Part shown: piece by piece, positions 35,493-43,543 of the stretch | Layout of the letters: each line of letters opens with the position of its first letter | Numbering within the stretch: position 1 is the stretch's first letter | DNA from: Bacteroides sp. Marseille-P3684 | GTDB taxonomy: Bacteria > Bacteroidota > Bacteroidia > Bacteroidales > Bacteroidaceae | Length of the DNA stretch: 64,000 nt | NCBI RefSeq assembly: GCF_900291465.1 | Contig: NZ_LT985808.1 | Coordinates: 199,953 to 263,952, forward strand | Direction: 5' to 3' | Translations under genes and position numbers: made by a program | Notes under the pieces: model-generated | Databases searched by the model: none | What the model saw: only the letters and a program-made list of their open reading frames with translations | What the model was told of the DNA's origin: nothing

Positions 35493-36770
35493 TTAAATAT
35501 CCAACAGCATATACGGAAACCTTGCATCAATCATTTCTTGAGGAACGCCGCAGTTCTTTGCTATTTCAGGCCATTTAGAAGTCACCTCACAAACTTTATC
35601 AATAATTTCATTCGCATTCTTGATATTATTTGATGCGGCACAAGCTAGAAGATCTTTTCTTGTAATATCATCAAATCTTCCGTTTATTGACATTTGGTGA
35701 GTATCTGTCCATGCACCTTTAGGATTGTACGCAAAGCCTAAATCATAAGCTGGCGACAATCTCCACTTGCCGAACTTATCCATAAGAAATGATATATTCT
35801 TCGTATGATCATCCTGGTTCCTTATCACGACATTGAACACCATTCGAAGAAACATTTCCTCAGCTTGCGAATATGGAAGACGAAGGCGACGCATTACATT
35901 AAATGCTTGTTCATAAGAATATGCCCTGCGAAGATGGAAATCATAATGAGCAATTCCGCATAATGTTTGCATATGGATTTTATCACCATTAGCCCTATCG
36001 AATCGTTTAGTCAAAAAGTGAGCTCTGCCATTTTCTTCAATCAAGGAGCACTCAGTCATTTCTATACCACATTCCTTAGCAAGCAGAGAGAATGAGAACT
36101 CAAGCCGTCCAAAATTCTCTGTTTCTTTAAAACCGGCTTCATCTGACACACCATCCAGCTTAATAAGGTAGTAATCAAAGCCTGCAGGTGCCTGTACTTG
36201 CCCCGACCTTACTTCTCCAGTTTCTTTGTTATATGCAATTACAGCTTTCGCCCTTTGTCCTCCGGCAGATGTTCCCAGTCGTAAAATTTCCGCAATAGCA
36301 GCTTTTCTGTCAGCATCCAGATTTGTTCCAAATTCTTCTTTCTTCGAAAGAGCTTCTTTTGCAACTTCTACCAAAGAGTCTATTTCAATTTTCCTATCAG
36401 CTGCAACTGGTCCCGTTGCAGGTTCAAACTCCATGGCCCCCATACAGCGCTGCCCCAAAAAGCATAATGTTTCAATCGGATTACCAACTGTTCTGCCAAT
36501 CATAGCGAGCCATTTATCGAACAAAGCGCGACCATACGAGTCTGGAAGAGAATCAGCCAACATCCCAGGTAGACCATAAAATACGTTTCTATTGAGATTC
36601 CCAAATGAATATATACGTCCTACCATCACTGGCATCATCAAAGGGGATGGTTCAATCCCCTTTCCAACAAAATGCCTGTCGTATTCAAAACGTGCCACAT
36701 CATAAGCATCATCCCATTTAAATGTTCCGACATTCATGCCAAACATCTTAACTCTTGCTACATCTACCAT
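35493..36770 (-). CDS. hipA: HipA-type serine/threonine kinase toxin
   Basis: A 425-residue HipA-like kinase. The N-terminal domain (1-110) and GTSAGGQRAKAVIAYN near 176-191 match the loop region that in E. coli HipA is autophosphorylated. The catalytic motif is NxDxHxKN with Asp320 (RNQDDHTKN, 317-325), and the metal site is Asp343 in AYDLGF. Such kinases phosphorylate a translation component such as glutamyl-tRNA synthetase and halt growth; the target here is unknown. It overlaps the antitoxin gene by 7 bp, as is usual for this pair. Confidence 0.92.
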   Translation of the reverse strand: MVDVARVKMFGMNVGTFKWDDAYDVARFEYDRHFVGKGIEPSPLMMPVMVGRIYSFGNLNRNVFYGLPGMLADSLPDSYGRALFDKWLAMIGRTVGNPIETLCFLGQRCMGAMEFEPATGPVAADRKIEIDSLVEVAKEALSKKEEFGTNLDADRKAAIAEILRLGTSAGGQRAKAVIAYNKETGEVRSGQVQAPAGFDYYLIKLDGVSDEAGFKETENFGRLEFSFSLLAKECGIEMTECSLIEENGRAHFLTKRFDRANGDKIHMQTLCGIAHYDFHLRRAYSYEQAFNVMRRLRLPYSQAEEMFLRMVFNVVIRNQDDHTKNISFLMDKFGKWRLSPAYDLGFAYNPKGAWTDTHQMSINGRFDDITRKDLLACAASNNIKNANEIIDKVCEVTSKWPEIAKNCGVPQEMIDARFPYMLLDI

Positions 36771-37108
36771 TCTGATTCCTCCTTATCTTTCTTTATTGTT
36801 CCCACGGCTCTCTTTCTTCTATTTCTCTTCACAGAATTTACCATCTCAAAATATTCGTTCGGACTCATCTGTTCTTCTTCACATAGATGGGCAAGTTCAT
36901 CAAGCATACCGAGTGTTCTCAATATGCGAAGAAACACATCAAAAGACCTGATTTCCCCACTTTCTATTTTCTGTACCGACGAACGTGATATTGACGATGA
37001 TTCAGCCAAGCTATCTTGGGTTATATTCTGCTTGAGCCTGACGGCCTTAAGCTTTTGCCCTATTTTCTCCTGAATTTGAATATCAGACAGTGAATAAATA
37101 TCATCCAT
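36764..37108 (-). CDS. hipB: HipB-type antitoxin, HTH regulator
   Basis: A 114-residue protein. An XRE helix-turn-helix covers about residues 11-70 (IGQKLKAVRLKQNITQDSLA, then SISRSSVQKIESGEIRSF). The basic C-terminus (VKRNRRKRAVGTIKKDK) could contact the toxin or DNA. It precedes hipA in the same transcript and probably represses it by binding the palindrome at 37109-37130. Confidence 0.9.
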   Translation of the reverse strand: MDDIYSLSDIQIQEKIGQKLKAVRLKQNITQDSLAESSSISRSSVQKIESGEIRSFDVFLRILRTLGMLDELAHLCEEEQMSPNEYFEMVNSVKRNRRKRAVGTIKKDKEESEW

Positions 37109-37130
37109 AATGATTGCATTTTAAATCATT
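37109..37130. promoter_or_regulatory. Palindrome at the hipBA start, candidate operator
   Basis: AATGATT (37109-37115) and AATCATT (37124-37130) form an inverted pair with 8 bp between them, directly upstream of the hipB ATG and downstream of the -7 box. This is where HipB-type repressors usually bind. It is inferred from position. Confidence 0.5.
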
Positions 37131-37136
37131 TCTCCA

Positions 37137-37166
37137 CAAAATTAGACATAAAGCTTTTATTTGCAA
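37137..37166 (-). promoter_or_regulatory. Promoter of hipBA
   Basis: TTG (minus strand, 37164-37166), a 19-bp spacer and TAATTTTG (37137-37144) fit the Bacteroidota consensus exactly. Confidence 0.75.
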
Positions 37167-37290
37167 GCATTATTCCTCTTTATTTTTAATTTAAGCCCAA
37201 ATTGTCATTAGGTTGCTCAAAGCCTGATGCGATTCGGGTTAAAAGAATCAGCCTATCCATATCTTCGATACTGGGGTGCCAAATATCAAT

Positions 37291-37390
37291 TTGTCAAAGT
37301 GTCAAACGAATCGCTTGAGAAGGGGCTTCCTCGCACCAAAATACAAGTCGGTGAGCAAAAAAGGCATTCTCGGGCGATTTGCAAAATACA
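37291..37390 (+). repeat. ~100-bp interspersed repeat, copy A
   Basis: About 75 percent of positions match the segment 47124-47223 read on the minus strand, with no gap over 100 bp. Shared landmarks are TTGTCAAA, GAATCGC, GAGAAGG, CTTCCT, CAAATAC-like and TTCTCGGGCGATT. The ends form an inverted repeat, GAATCGCTTGAGAAGG against CATTCTCGGGCGATTT, so the unit can fold into a stem-loop. It is likely a mobile or extragenic palindromic element family; short ORFs across it are not genes. Confidence 0.8.
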
Positions 37391-37582
37391 GAATGACACA
37401 TTTCCAAACGCCAATCGTACATAGAACGCCTATATACCCTGAAGAGAGAATCATCGTGAGAACCAAACAGACAGAAAAGTTCACCAAATCACACTTGTCA
37501 ACATGCTCACTCCGTCGGCAAACTAGAGGTGAAAGAAGACAAACAAACGTTTCATTCCGCTAAGTTATGTGTTCAAAGTATA

Positions 37583-37684
37583 AAACACTTGTGTTCGACC
37601 GATGAAACAATATTGTTTGACGACCCAAACAATATTGTTTCGCATACCAAACACAAGTGTTTGACGCGGCAAACAATAGTGTTT
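37583..37684. repeat. Five 14-bp palindromes at an exact 22-bp period
   Basis: The units start at 37583, 37605, 37627, 37649 and 37671. They read AAACACTTGTGTTC, AAACAATATTGTTT (twice), AAACACAAGTGTTT and AAACAATAGTGTTT, each palindromic or nearly so, separated by 8-bp spacers of unrelated sequence (GACCGATG, GACGACCC, CGCATACC, GACGCGGC). A sixth half-unit may precede at 37561-37574. The constant helical phasing looks like an array of protein-binding sites. No gene within 400 bp uses it obviously; the nearest are hipB and the broken KilA-N gene. Confidence 0.9.
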
Positions 37685-38001
37685 CACAGTTAAAATACCA
37701 TTCATAACACTAATCAACCAAAAATGAATGAGGCCTGCAGAAGGTGATGGTTAACCGGATTTCACAAATTTCGCTGGTTCGCTCCATTTTATAAAAACAC
37801 GAGTTAGACAGAAAGGGTAAATTTACCAAATTCGTCAAGCATTTAACGCAAATTTGCATCCAAATGTCAGGAGAAGGAGGATGAAAAAAGCAACATCCAT
37901 TATCGGATTGTAGCCTTACATCTTTGTAAAATAATCACTAGAAAGAAAATAATCTCATGAAGTATAATTACCTTTACGGATAAAAACAAAGCATAAACCC
38001 A

Positions 38002-38402
38002 ATGGCAAAGATTACTGTTCAAAATACAGACATCAGTGTTGTCAAGTATAACGAAGAAGATTACATCAGCCTTACGGATATGGCGCGAAGCCAACTACAA
38101 GAACATATAATATTCCGTTGGCTCAGTCTCAAAAGTACGATTGAATATCTTGGCGAATGGGAAATGCTATATAACCCCAATTTTAATTGTACCGAATTCG
38201 GTACAATTAAAAATGCAGCAGGAAGCAATAACTTCGTACTTTCAGTGAAAACATGGATAGAACGAACCAATGCAATCGGCATCTATTCAAAGGCCGGGCG
38301 CTATGGTGGCACGAAAGTCTCTTAAAACTCAATCAGATAGCCATTCATCAGATGAGCGTATTGGAAAACGGTGATAATGGAAAGAGAAAACTGCTGAAAT
38401 AA
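38002..38402 (+). pseudogene. KilA-N domain protein with internal deletion
   Basis: The first 107 codons carry the KilA-N DNA-binding domain start (MAKITVQNTDISVVKYNEED, then YISLTDMARSQ, WLSLKSTIEYLGEWE and KTWIERTNAIGIYSKAGRYGGT), which normally continues with more than 100 residues. Instead a stop follows at 38325. In another frame the sequence resumes with ESLLKLNQIAIHQMSVLENG up to a TAA at 38400-38402, which is the usual C-terminal end of this family. The middle is missing, so the gene is broken by an internal deletion and frameshift. The family is common in phages and mobile elements. Confidence 0.78.
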
Positions 38403-38576
38403 AATTCCCTATTGTCTTATATTGACGAATCTGTGAAACTGGGTTGCCAGATGTATACTCACGGTCTTGCATGACTCATCAAGAGATGCGCAAGACCCTT
38501 TGTTCGTATGCCTCTTACGCACAACACAAAGGAAAGAAGGAGAAGGAAAGTATTAATAAATAATAAAATAAAGTAC

Positions 38577-38613
38577 TATGCAATACAAAGTACTTAGACA
38601 TTGCATACTTTTG
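38577..38613 (+). promoter_or_regulatory. padR promoter with overlapping inverted repeat
   Basis: TATGCAAT (38577-38584) and ATTGCATA (38600-38607) form a perfect inverted repeat with 15 bp between them; the right arm overlaps the -7 box TACTTTTG (38606-38613). AAAGTACT occurs twice near it (38570-38577 and 38587-38594). A PadR dimer bound here would block the promoter, so autoregulation is likely. The start codon lies 26 bp downstream. Confidence 0.65.
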
Positions 38614-38638
38614 CAGCACGAACGATAAACAAACAGCC

Positions 38639-39001
38639 ATGAACGTAGAAAACGTCAAATCGCAAATGCGCAAGGGGATGCTCGAATACTGCATCATGCT
38701 CCTGCTCCACCGGGAGGCGGCTTACGCTTCAGACATCATCACCAAGCTGAAGGAAGCACACCTGATTGTCGTGGAAGGGACGCTCTACCCGCTCCTCACC
38801 CGTCTGAAAAACGACGAACTGCTGAGCTACGAATGGGTGGAGTCGACCCAGGGACCGCCACGGAAGTATTACCGGCTCACCGAAAAGGGAGAGACTTTCC
38901 TCAACGAACTGCAAAAAGCCTGGCAGGAACTCAACGACACCGTGAGCCACCTGCAAGGGTACCAACCGGATTTAACAACTGAAAAACTCACTGAAGAATG
39001 A
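38639..39001 (+). CDS. PadR-family transcriptional regulator
   Basis: A 120-residue winged-helix repressor. QMRKGMLEYCIMLLLHREAAYASDI and VVEGTLYPLLTRLKNDELLSYE are the recognition-helix and wing regions of PadR; the C-terminal LTEKGETFLNELQKAWQELND is its dimerisation helix. It overlaps the following PspC gene by the 4-bp ATGA at 38998-39001, so the two are co-expressed and probably co-regulated through the palindrome at 38577. Confidence 0.93.
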   Translation: MNVENVKSQMRKGMLEYCIMLLLHREAAYASDIITKLKEAHLIVVEGTLYPLLTRLKNDELLSYEWVESTQGPPRKYYRLTEKGETFLNELQKAWQELNDTVSHLQGYQPDLTTEKLTEE

Positions 39002-40146
39002 AAAAGACACTGGACATCAACCTGAGCGGACGCATGTTTCACGTTGACGAGGATGCGTACCAACTCCTGTATGACTATTTATACAATTTGCGTCATGCCT
39101 TCGAACGTCAGGAGGGTGGCAACGAAATCATGGATGACCTGGAGAACCGCCTCGCGGAACTCTTGCTGGAGCGCATTTCCGACCGTCAGGAGGTAGTCTC
39201 GCGTACAATCGTCCAAGAGACCATCGCCCGGCTGGGACAGCCTGAAGAGATAGCCGGAACGACGGATGCAGAACCCCGGGAAGAGGAGGCGTCCGCATCG
39301 GAGGAGCCGTCCGCTGAAAACAAGGAAGCTGAGACGGATAAAGAAAAAGAGGAAGAACAGCACGACGAGATGCCGCCCCACAACCATACGGAGTTCACGG
39401 GACGCAAACGTCTCTTCCGCGACCCGGACAACCGGATGCTGGGAGGCGTGCTGGGCGGACTGGCGGTCTATATGAACTGGGACCCGACGTTGCTGCGTCT
39501 GCTGCTGCTCATCATCCTGGTGGCAGGATACGGGACAGTCATCCCCGTCTACCTGGTATGCTGGCTGGTCATCCCGAAGGCGGAGACAGCTGCTGACCGA
39601 CTGAGCATGCAGGGCCGTCCGATTACGATGGAGAACATCGGAAAGATGGTGACCGAGGGCATGGACAAGGCAGAGAGCTATCTCCACTCCGACCGTCCGC
39701 GTACGGCACTCCAACGTTTTGCCGACGCCTTCGTGGCAGTGGCAGGCTTCCTGCTCAAGGTGCTGCTGGTCATCATAGCCATCATCTGCAGTCCGATGTT
39801 ACTGGTAGCCGCCGTGGTCTGCCTGGTGCTCATCGTGGCTCTGTTTGCCGTACTCTTCGGCGGGACAGCCGCCCTCGCCTCTCTCCCCGGTGATTTCTGG
39901 ACGCACATACAGGTTCCCGGCGACATGGGTTGGGGACTGGCATTCTGTATCGCGCTGATTGTCGGCATCGGGCTGTTGCTCATCTGCCTGATAAGTGGAG
40001 TCTGCACACTCGCCTTCAAATGGAAAGGGCTTTCTCCCCGCAGCCTGAAAGTGATGTTAGCCATCGGACTGGTGAGCCTGCTCCTGTCAGGCATCTTCTA
40101 CACCGTGTCCGCCCTCACCCCCGAAGTGAACTACCTCTTTCCGTAG
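38998..40146 (+). CDS. PspC domain membrane protein
   Basis: A 382-residue protein. Residues 1-130 are soluble, with a long acidic stretch of glutamates and aspartates (about 85-125). The PspC domain follows (KRLFRDPDNRMLGGVLGGLAVYMN, about 138-161) with its TM pair (LLRLLLLIILVAGYGTVIPV), then more TM helices (about 245-380). PspC-type proteins sense or relieve envelope stress. Pairing with PadR is a frequent arrangement in Bacteroidota. Exact ligand unknown. Confidence 0.88.
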   Translation: MKKTLDINLSGRMFHVDEDAYQLLYDYLYNLRHAFERQEGGNEIMDDLENRLAELLLERISDRQEVVSRTIVQETIARLGQPEEIAGTTDAEPREEEASASEEPSAENKEAETDKEKEEEQHDEMPPHNHTEFTGRKRLFRDPDNRMLGGVLGGLAVYMNWDPTLLRLLLLIILVAGYGTVIPVYLVCWLVIPKAETAADRLSMQGRPITMENIGKMVTEGMDKAESYLHSDRPRTALQRFADAFVAVAGFLLKVLLVIIAIICSPMLLVAAVVCLVLIVALFAVLFGGTAALASLPGDFWTHIQVPGDMGWGLAFCIALIVGIGLLLICLISGVCTLAFKWKGLSPRSLKVMLAIGLVSLLLSGIFYTVSALTPEVNYLFP

Positions 40147-40176
40147 AATCTCTCCATACTGTTTAGTTAATGATGT

Positions 40177-40205
40177 GAAGCCCGCCGGTTCCCCCGGCGG
40201 GCTTC
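40177..40205. terminator. Bidirectional terminator between pspC and the secreted gene
   Basis: GAAGCCCGCCGG (40177-40188) and CCGGCGGGCTTC (40194-40205) are perfect 12-bp complements with loop TTCCC; a T-rich stretch follows. It separates two convergent genes. Confidence 0.85.
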
Positions 40206-40277
40206 TGTTGTTTGTGGCGGACAAATACCCCAGCGACCACTTTTTCCTGATGGTTACCTTGCGGATGGACTGACCTC

Positions 40278-41432
40278 TCACCGGCTTTCGTCAGCCGGAA
40301 CAAACGGACAGGCTGCATCACCGGTCCAACGGTAGAGACGGGCGGTGCAGGTCTGATTGCCCCGCTTGTCCTTCCGGTTCTCGGAGAGGTAGAAGTAGTT
40401 GCCCTCAACGTGGCACATGCCGGTACTTCCCCAGGGGAAATGCCAGCCGTGGACGCCCGTGGGACGATGGAGGTTGCCTTGCGGAACCAGACAAAGCATC
40501 TCGACACGCTTCTCGCTTCCGGGCAACGACTGCCAGACGGAGGGAACGGAAGCATCAACCGCGAAAAGGGAATAGTTGGGATAGGAAGACTTCGCACCGC
40601 AGTAGGCAGCCATCAGAAACTGACGGCTGGTGGGATGGTAGACCAGATTCTGTACTCCGTATCGGGTGTTTCCCGTATGGACGAAATACTTGTGCAACGG
40701 CTTGGCGGGACCTGACGTATGGAGGGCATCCCACTGCATCGGCTTCTCATAACGATCCCACGAACGGATGTCGTAACACAACAGCACCTGATGGTCATTG
40801 TCCGTGCGGGTGGTGTCACTGTAGATGCCATAGCCGACATACAGATAAGGTATGTCCTCGGAGGACGTACCGATGGCGGGAGCGAAGGTGATGCCATCGA
40901 TGCCCGAACATCCGTGACGGTGAGGGACGGTGCGTCCGCGTTCCGTGACGTTGTCCTGATAATCGCACGTAGGCTCGTCCAAGTAAACGGTTGTCATCAC
41001 ACTGTCGGCCGACGCATCCATCCCTTTACGGGTCAGACAGTCGGCACGGAAAATGGCGACATAGAACCTGGAGCCGTCCGCTTCGACCGCCGATGTGCCC
41101 AGCTTGCGGGAGATGGAGGCACCTATGGCGTCGTCCTTGCACTCCAGCGAGGCATAGACATCACCCGTCACGGGGTGAATGGCAAGGTCGCCCAAATGTC
41201 CGGTCAGGTGTTCCACACTGCCGATTACGTTTCCTTTCAGGTCGGTCTTCACCAGGGAGGTGGTGAAAGAGAAATACATGCACCGGCGCGTCCGGTCAAT
41301 GGCGATACCCTGCACGTGGAAGTTGCCTCCCGTCACGTATACAGAATTCGGCAGGCCCTCGGGACGGTCCGCCTTCAGCAGCCCCTGCACCATCAGCAGC
41401 AGGGCGCACAGCATCCACAGTCGTTGTTTCAT
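40278..41432 (-). CDS. Secreted protein of propeller-like fold, unknown function
   Basis: The start chosen is the ATG at 41432 (MKQRLWMLCALLLMVQG), which gives a clean signal peptide; the longer frame from 41519 would put 29 non-hydrophobic residues before it. The mature part of about 365 residues has repeated strand patterns such as VQGIAIDRTRRCMYFSFTT, LGDLAIHPVTGDVYASLE and VQNLVYHPTSRQFLMAAY, reminiscent of beta-propeller blades. It may bind or cleave carbohydrate; no catalytic motif is visible. Convergent with pspC and located in front of the rha operon. Function unassigned. Confidence 0.7.
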   Translation of the reverse strand: MKQRLWMLCALLLMVQGLLKADRPEGLPNSVYVTGGNFHVQGIAIDRTRRCMYFSFTTSLVKTDLKGNVIGSVEHLTGHLGDLAIHPVTGDVYASLECKDDAIGASISRKLGTSAVEADGSRFYVAIFRADCLTRKGMDASADSVMTTVYLDEPTCDYQDNVTERGRTVPHRHGCSGIDGITFAPAIGTSSEDIPYLYVGYGIYSDTTRTDNDHQVLLCYDIRSWDRYEKPMQWDALHTSGPAKPLHKYFVHTGNTRYGVQNLVYHPTSRQFLMAAYCGAKSSYPNYSLFAVDASVPSVWQSLPGSEKRVEMLCLVPQGNLHRPTGVHGWHFPWGSTGMCHVEGNYFYLSENRKDKRGNQTCTARLYRWTGDAACPFVPADESR

Positions 41433-41556
41433 CTTACAGTGTCTTTTGGTCGCTAATATACAAACTTTATCTGTCAAAATCAACGCGGGTGGCACCTCCC
41501 GATGGTAGGGAAGCGTCACCCGCGTCAGTCGGATCGGGAAGCCGGAGCCTCGCGAC

Positions 41557-42366
41557 CTATTTAGGCAAGTTGAAAGCCACGGTCATCTCCTTCATCTGCT
41601 CCTGCGTCATGCCGTCAGGCTCGAAGCCCATGCACTTGGCATTAATGTAGATTTGAGCGGACTTGGTGAGCACGTCAATCTGGTCGAATGCGGTCATGGC
41701 ATCTTCGCCGATGGCGAACACACCGTGTTTCTCCCACATCACCACGTCATAGTCTGCCAGCTCCTTCAGCGTGGCATCCGCCAGTTCCACTGAGCTGGGG
41801 AGCTTGTAGGGGATGATGCCCAAACCCTTCGGACAGAAAGCCTTCGTCTCGGGAATCATGCTCCACAGCAGGTTGGTCAGTACGTCCTTCTCCAGGAACT
41901 TTCTGGTATGGCTCATGGCGATGAGTTCGATGGGGTGCGTGTGCACAGTCGCCTTATAGTTGGAGCCGGAACCGATGAGCCAGTTGTGCACGCTCAGGTG
42001 GGAAGGAAGTTCCGACGTGGGGCGCACGGGATTGTCGGCGATGATGACATAGCTGGCACAGTCGTCGAGGATACGGATGACAGAGCCGTTCTCCATCGGC
42101 CAGCGGGCAAGGTCGCGCATACGCATGTTCGTGCCTTTACAGTAGAAATAGCAGCCTTTCAGGTTCGGGAGGGTAGCCCCGATGGGCTTCACCTCGCTGA
42201 TAGGTGCCATCTGACGAATCTCGTCGTCCACAAACTCGGTAATGTTGATGGTGATGTTTCCACCGTTGCGCTCCGCCCAACCTTTCTGCCACAGGTATCC
42301 GGCCACTTCAGCCACCTTGTTCACTTCTTTTGCCAGGGCAGGGCGTCCTTCTAGAATCGATTTCAT
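41557..42366 (-). CDS. rhaD: L-rhamnulose-1-phosphate aldolase
   Basis: A 269-residue class II aldolase that cleaves rhamnulose-1-phosphate to dihydroxyacetone phosphate and L-lactaldehyde. Zinc ligands His142 and His144 sit in TVHTHPIEL, His214 in WEKHGVFAIG, and Glu119 is placed as the catalytic acid. Length agrees with RhaD (274 in E. coli). It is last in the order rhaB-rhaA-rhaT-rhaD. Confidence 0.95.
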   Translation of the reverse strand: MKSILEGRPALAKEVNKVAEVAGYLWQKGWAERNGGNITINITEFVDDEIRQMAPISEVKPIGATLPNLKGCYFYCKGTNMRMRDLARWPMENGSVIRILDDCASYVIIADNPVRPTSELPSHLSVHNWLIGSGSNYKATVHTHPIELIAMSHTRKFLEKDVLTNLLWSMIPETKAFCPKGLGIIPYKLPSSVELADATLKELADYDVVMWEKHGVFAIGEDAMTAFDQIDVLTKSAQIYINAKCMGFEPDGMTQEQMKEMTVAFNLPK

Positions 42367-42451
42367 AGTTGTCTTTGATGTTAGTGTTCCGGGACGGGGA
42401 GCGTACCTCTCCCGGAGGGTTGTATACCTTATTATATATGTGTGTCCGCTC

Positions 42452-43486
42452 TCACTCCATCAACTGGGGCAGGAACGACGACACGATGAGCACCACCAGC
42501 CCGACGAGGAGCACGGCAATGGTCTTCGGGGTGCAGCCTTTCCACTCCTTGAGGAGGATGCCCCACACGTTGGAGAAGGTCACGTTGAGTGCCATCAGGA
42601 TGCAGAAGGCAAACGTGGTGAGTACGGGAGACTCGGTGAGGAAGCCCTTACCCAGTGCCAGGCCGAAGAACTGGCTGTACCACAGTGCACCGGCAAGCAT
42701 GCAGAAGAGCAGGTTGTTGCCCCACACGGCGCCGTTGCGATAGTCTGCCCACGTCCGGTTTTTCTGGTTCTGATAGAAGCAGTAGAGGGCATTGGTCACA
42801 AAGCCGCCCAACGTCACGAGGAACGTCGCCGGCAACGTCTTGAACATGTCTGCCGACTCCTCGAAGTGAATCGACGAGCCGAACTCCAGTCCGACGTTGA
42901 AGCAGCCGCTCATGAAGCCTGCCAGCAGGGCGATGGCAATGCCCTTGGGGAAGTTGAAGTCCTTCACGGCAGCCTTCTTCTCCTCCTCGCTCAGGCTCTG
43001 TGCCTTCATGTTGCCTGCCACGCCGATGATGGCAATGCCAAGCAGCGTCACGATGACACCGATGATGACCGAGGCGGTGAGTTTCTCCAGGTGATGTGCT
43101 TCGGGATAGAACACGTTGAGCATCACGGGAGCCAGGATAGTGCCCAGTCCGGCACACGTACCCAGCGAGATGCTCTGGCCGAGTGCCACGCCGAGGTAAC
43201 GCATGGAGAGGCCGAACGTCAGTCCGCCGACTCCCCACAGCACGCCGAAGAGCATCGTCATAGCGATGTCCAGTCCGCGTGCACCGGCAAAGAGGGCGCC
43301 GAGGCTCTGACCCTCAGGCACGGCAAGCAGCGCACCCAGGAAGGGGAACACCAGCCAGGCGAACACGCCCTGCACAATCCAGTAGGACTCCCAGCTCCAC
43401 TGCTTGATTTTGTTGATGGGCACGTAGCAGCTCGACTGACAGAACGCGCCGATGGCGATTATCAATAGTCCGATTACGATATCCAT
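42452..43486 (-). CDS. rhaT: L-rhamnose/proton symporter
   Basis: A 344-residue inner-membrane transporter with about ten helices, the same length as E. coli RhaT. ITIKQWSWESYWI-like N-terminal (IKQWSWESYWIVQGVFAWL) and MTMLFGVLWGVGGLTFGLSM are family features. It takes up rhamnose for the adjacent isomerase and kinase. It lies 85 bp after its neighbour's start region and 57 bp from rhaA. Confidence 0.93.
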   Translation of the reverse strand: MDIVIGLLIIAIGAFCQSSCYVPINKIKQWSWESYWIVQGVFAWLVFPFLGALLAVPEGQSLGALFAGARGLDIAMTMLFGVLWGVGGLTFGLSMRYLGVALGQSISLGTCAGLGTILAPVMLNVFYPEAHHLEKLTASVIIGVIVTLLGIAIIGVAGNMKAQSLSEEEKKAAVKDFNFPKGIAIALLAGFMSGCFNVGLEFGSSIHFEESADMFKTLPATFLVTLGGFVTNALYCFYQNQKNRTWADYRNGAVWGNNLLFCMLAGALWYSQFFGLALGKGFLTESPVLTTFAFCILMALNVTFSNVWGILLKEWKGCTPKTIAVLLVGLVVLIVSSFLPQLME

Positions 43487-43543
43487 AATGTCTGTATCTG
43501 GAATGAAGAGGAATGCCCGCGGGCACTCCTCTCACTGGAAGGC

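Noticed and set aside
37302-37563. Short ORFs across repeat copy A
   Set aside because: The same peptides appear in shifted frames at 47024-47310 in copy B, so they are translations of the non-coding repeat.
37583-37684. CRISPR array
   Set aside because: Units are only 14 bp, palindromic and not identical; spacers are 8 bp. No cas genes are nearby.
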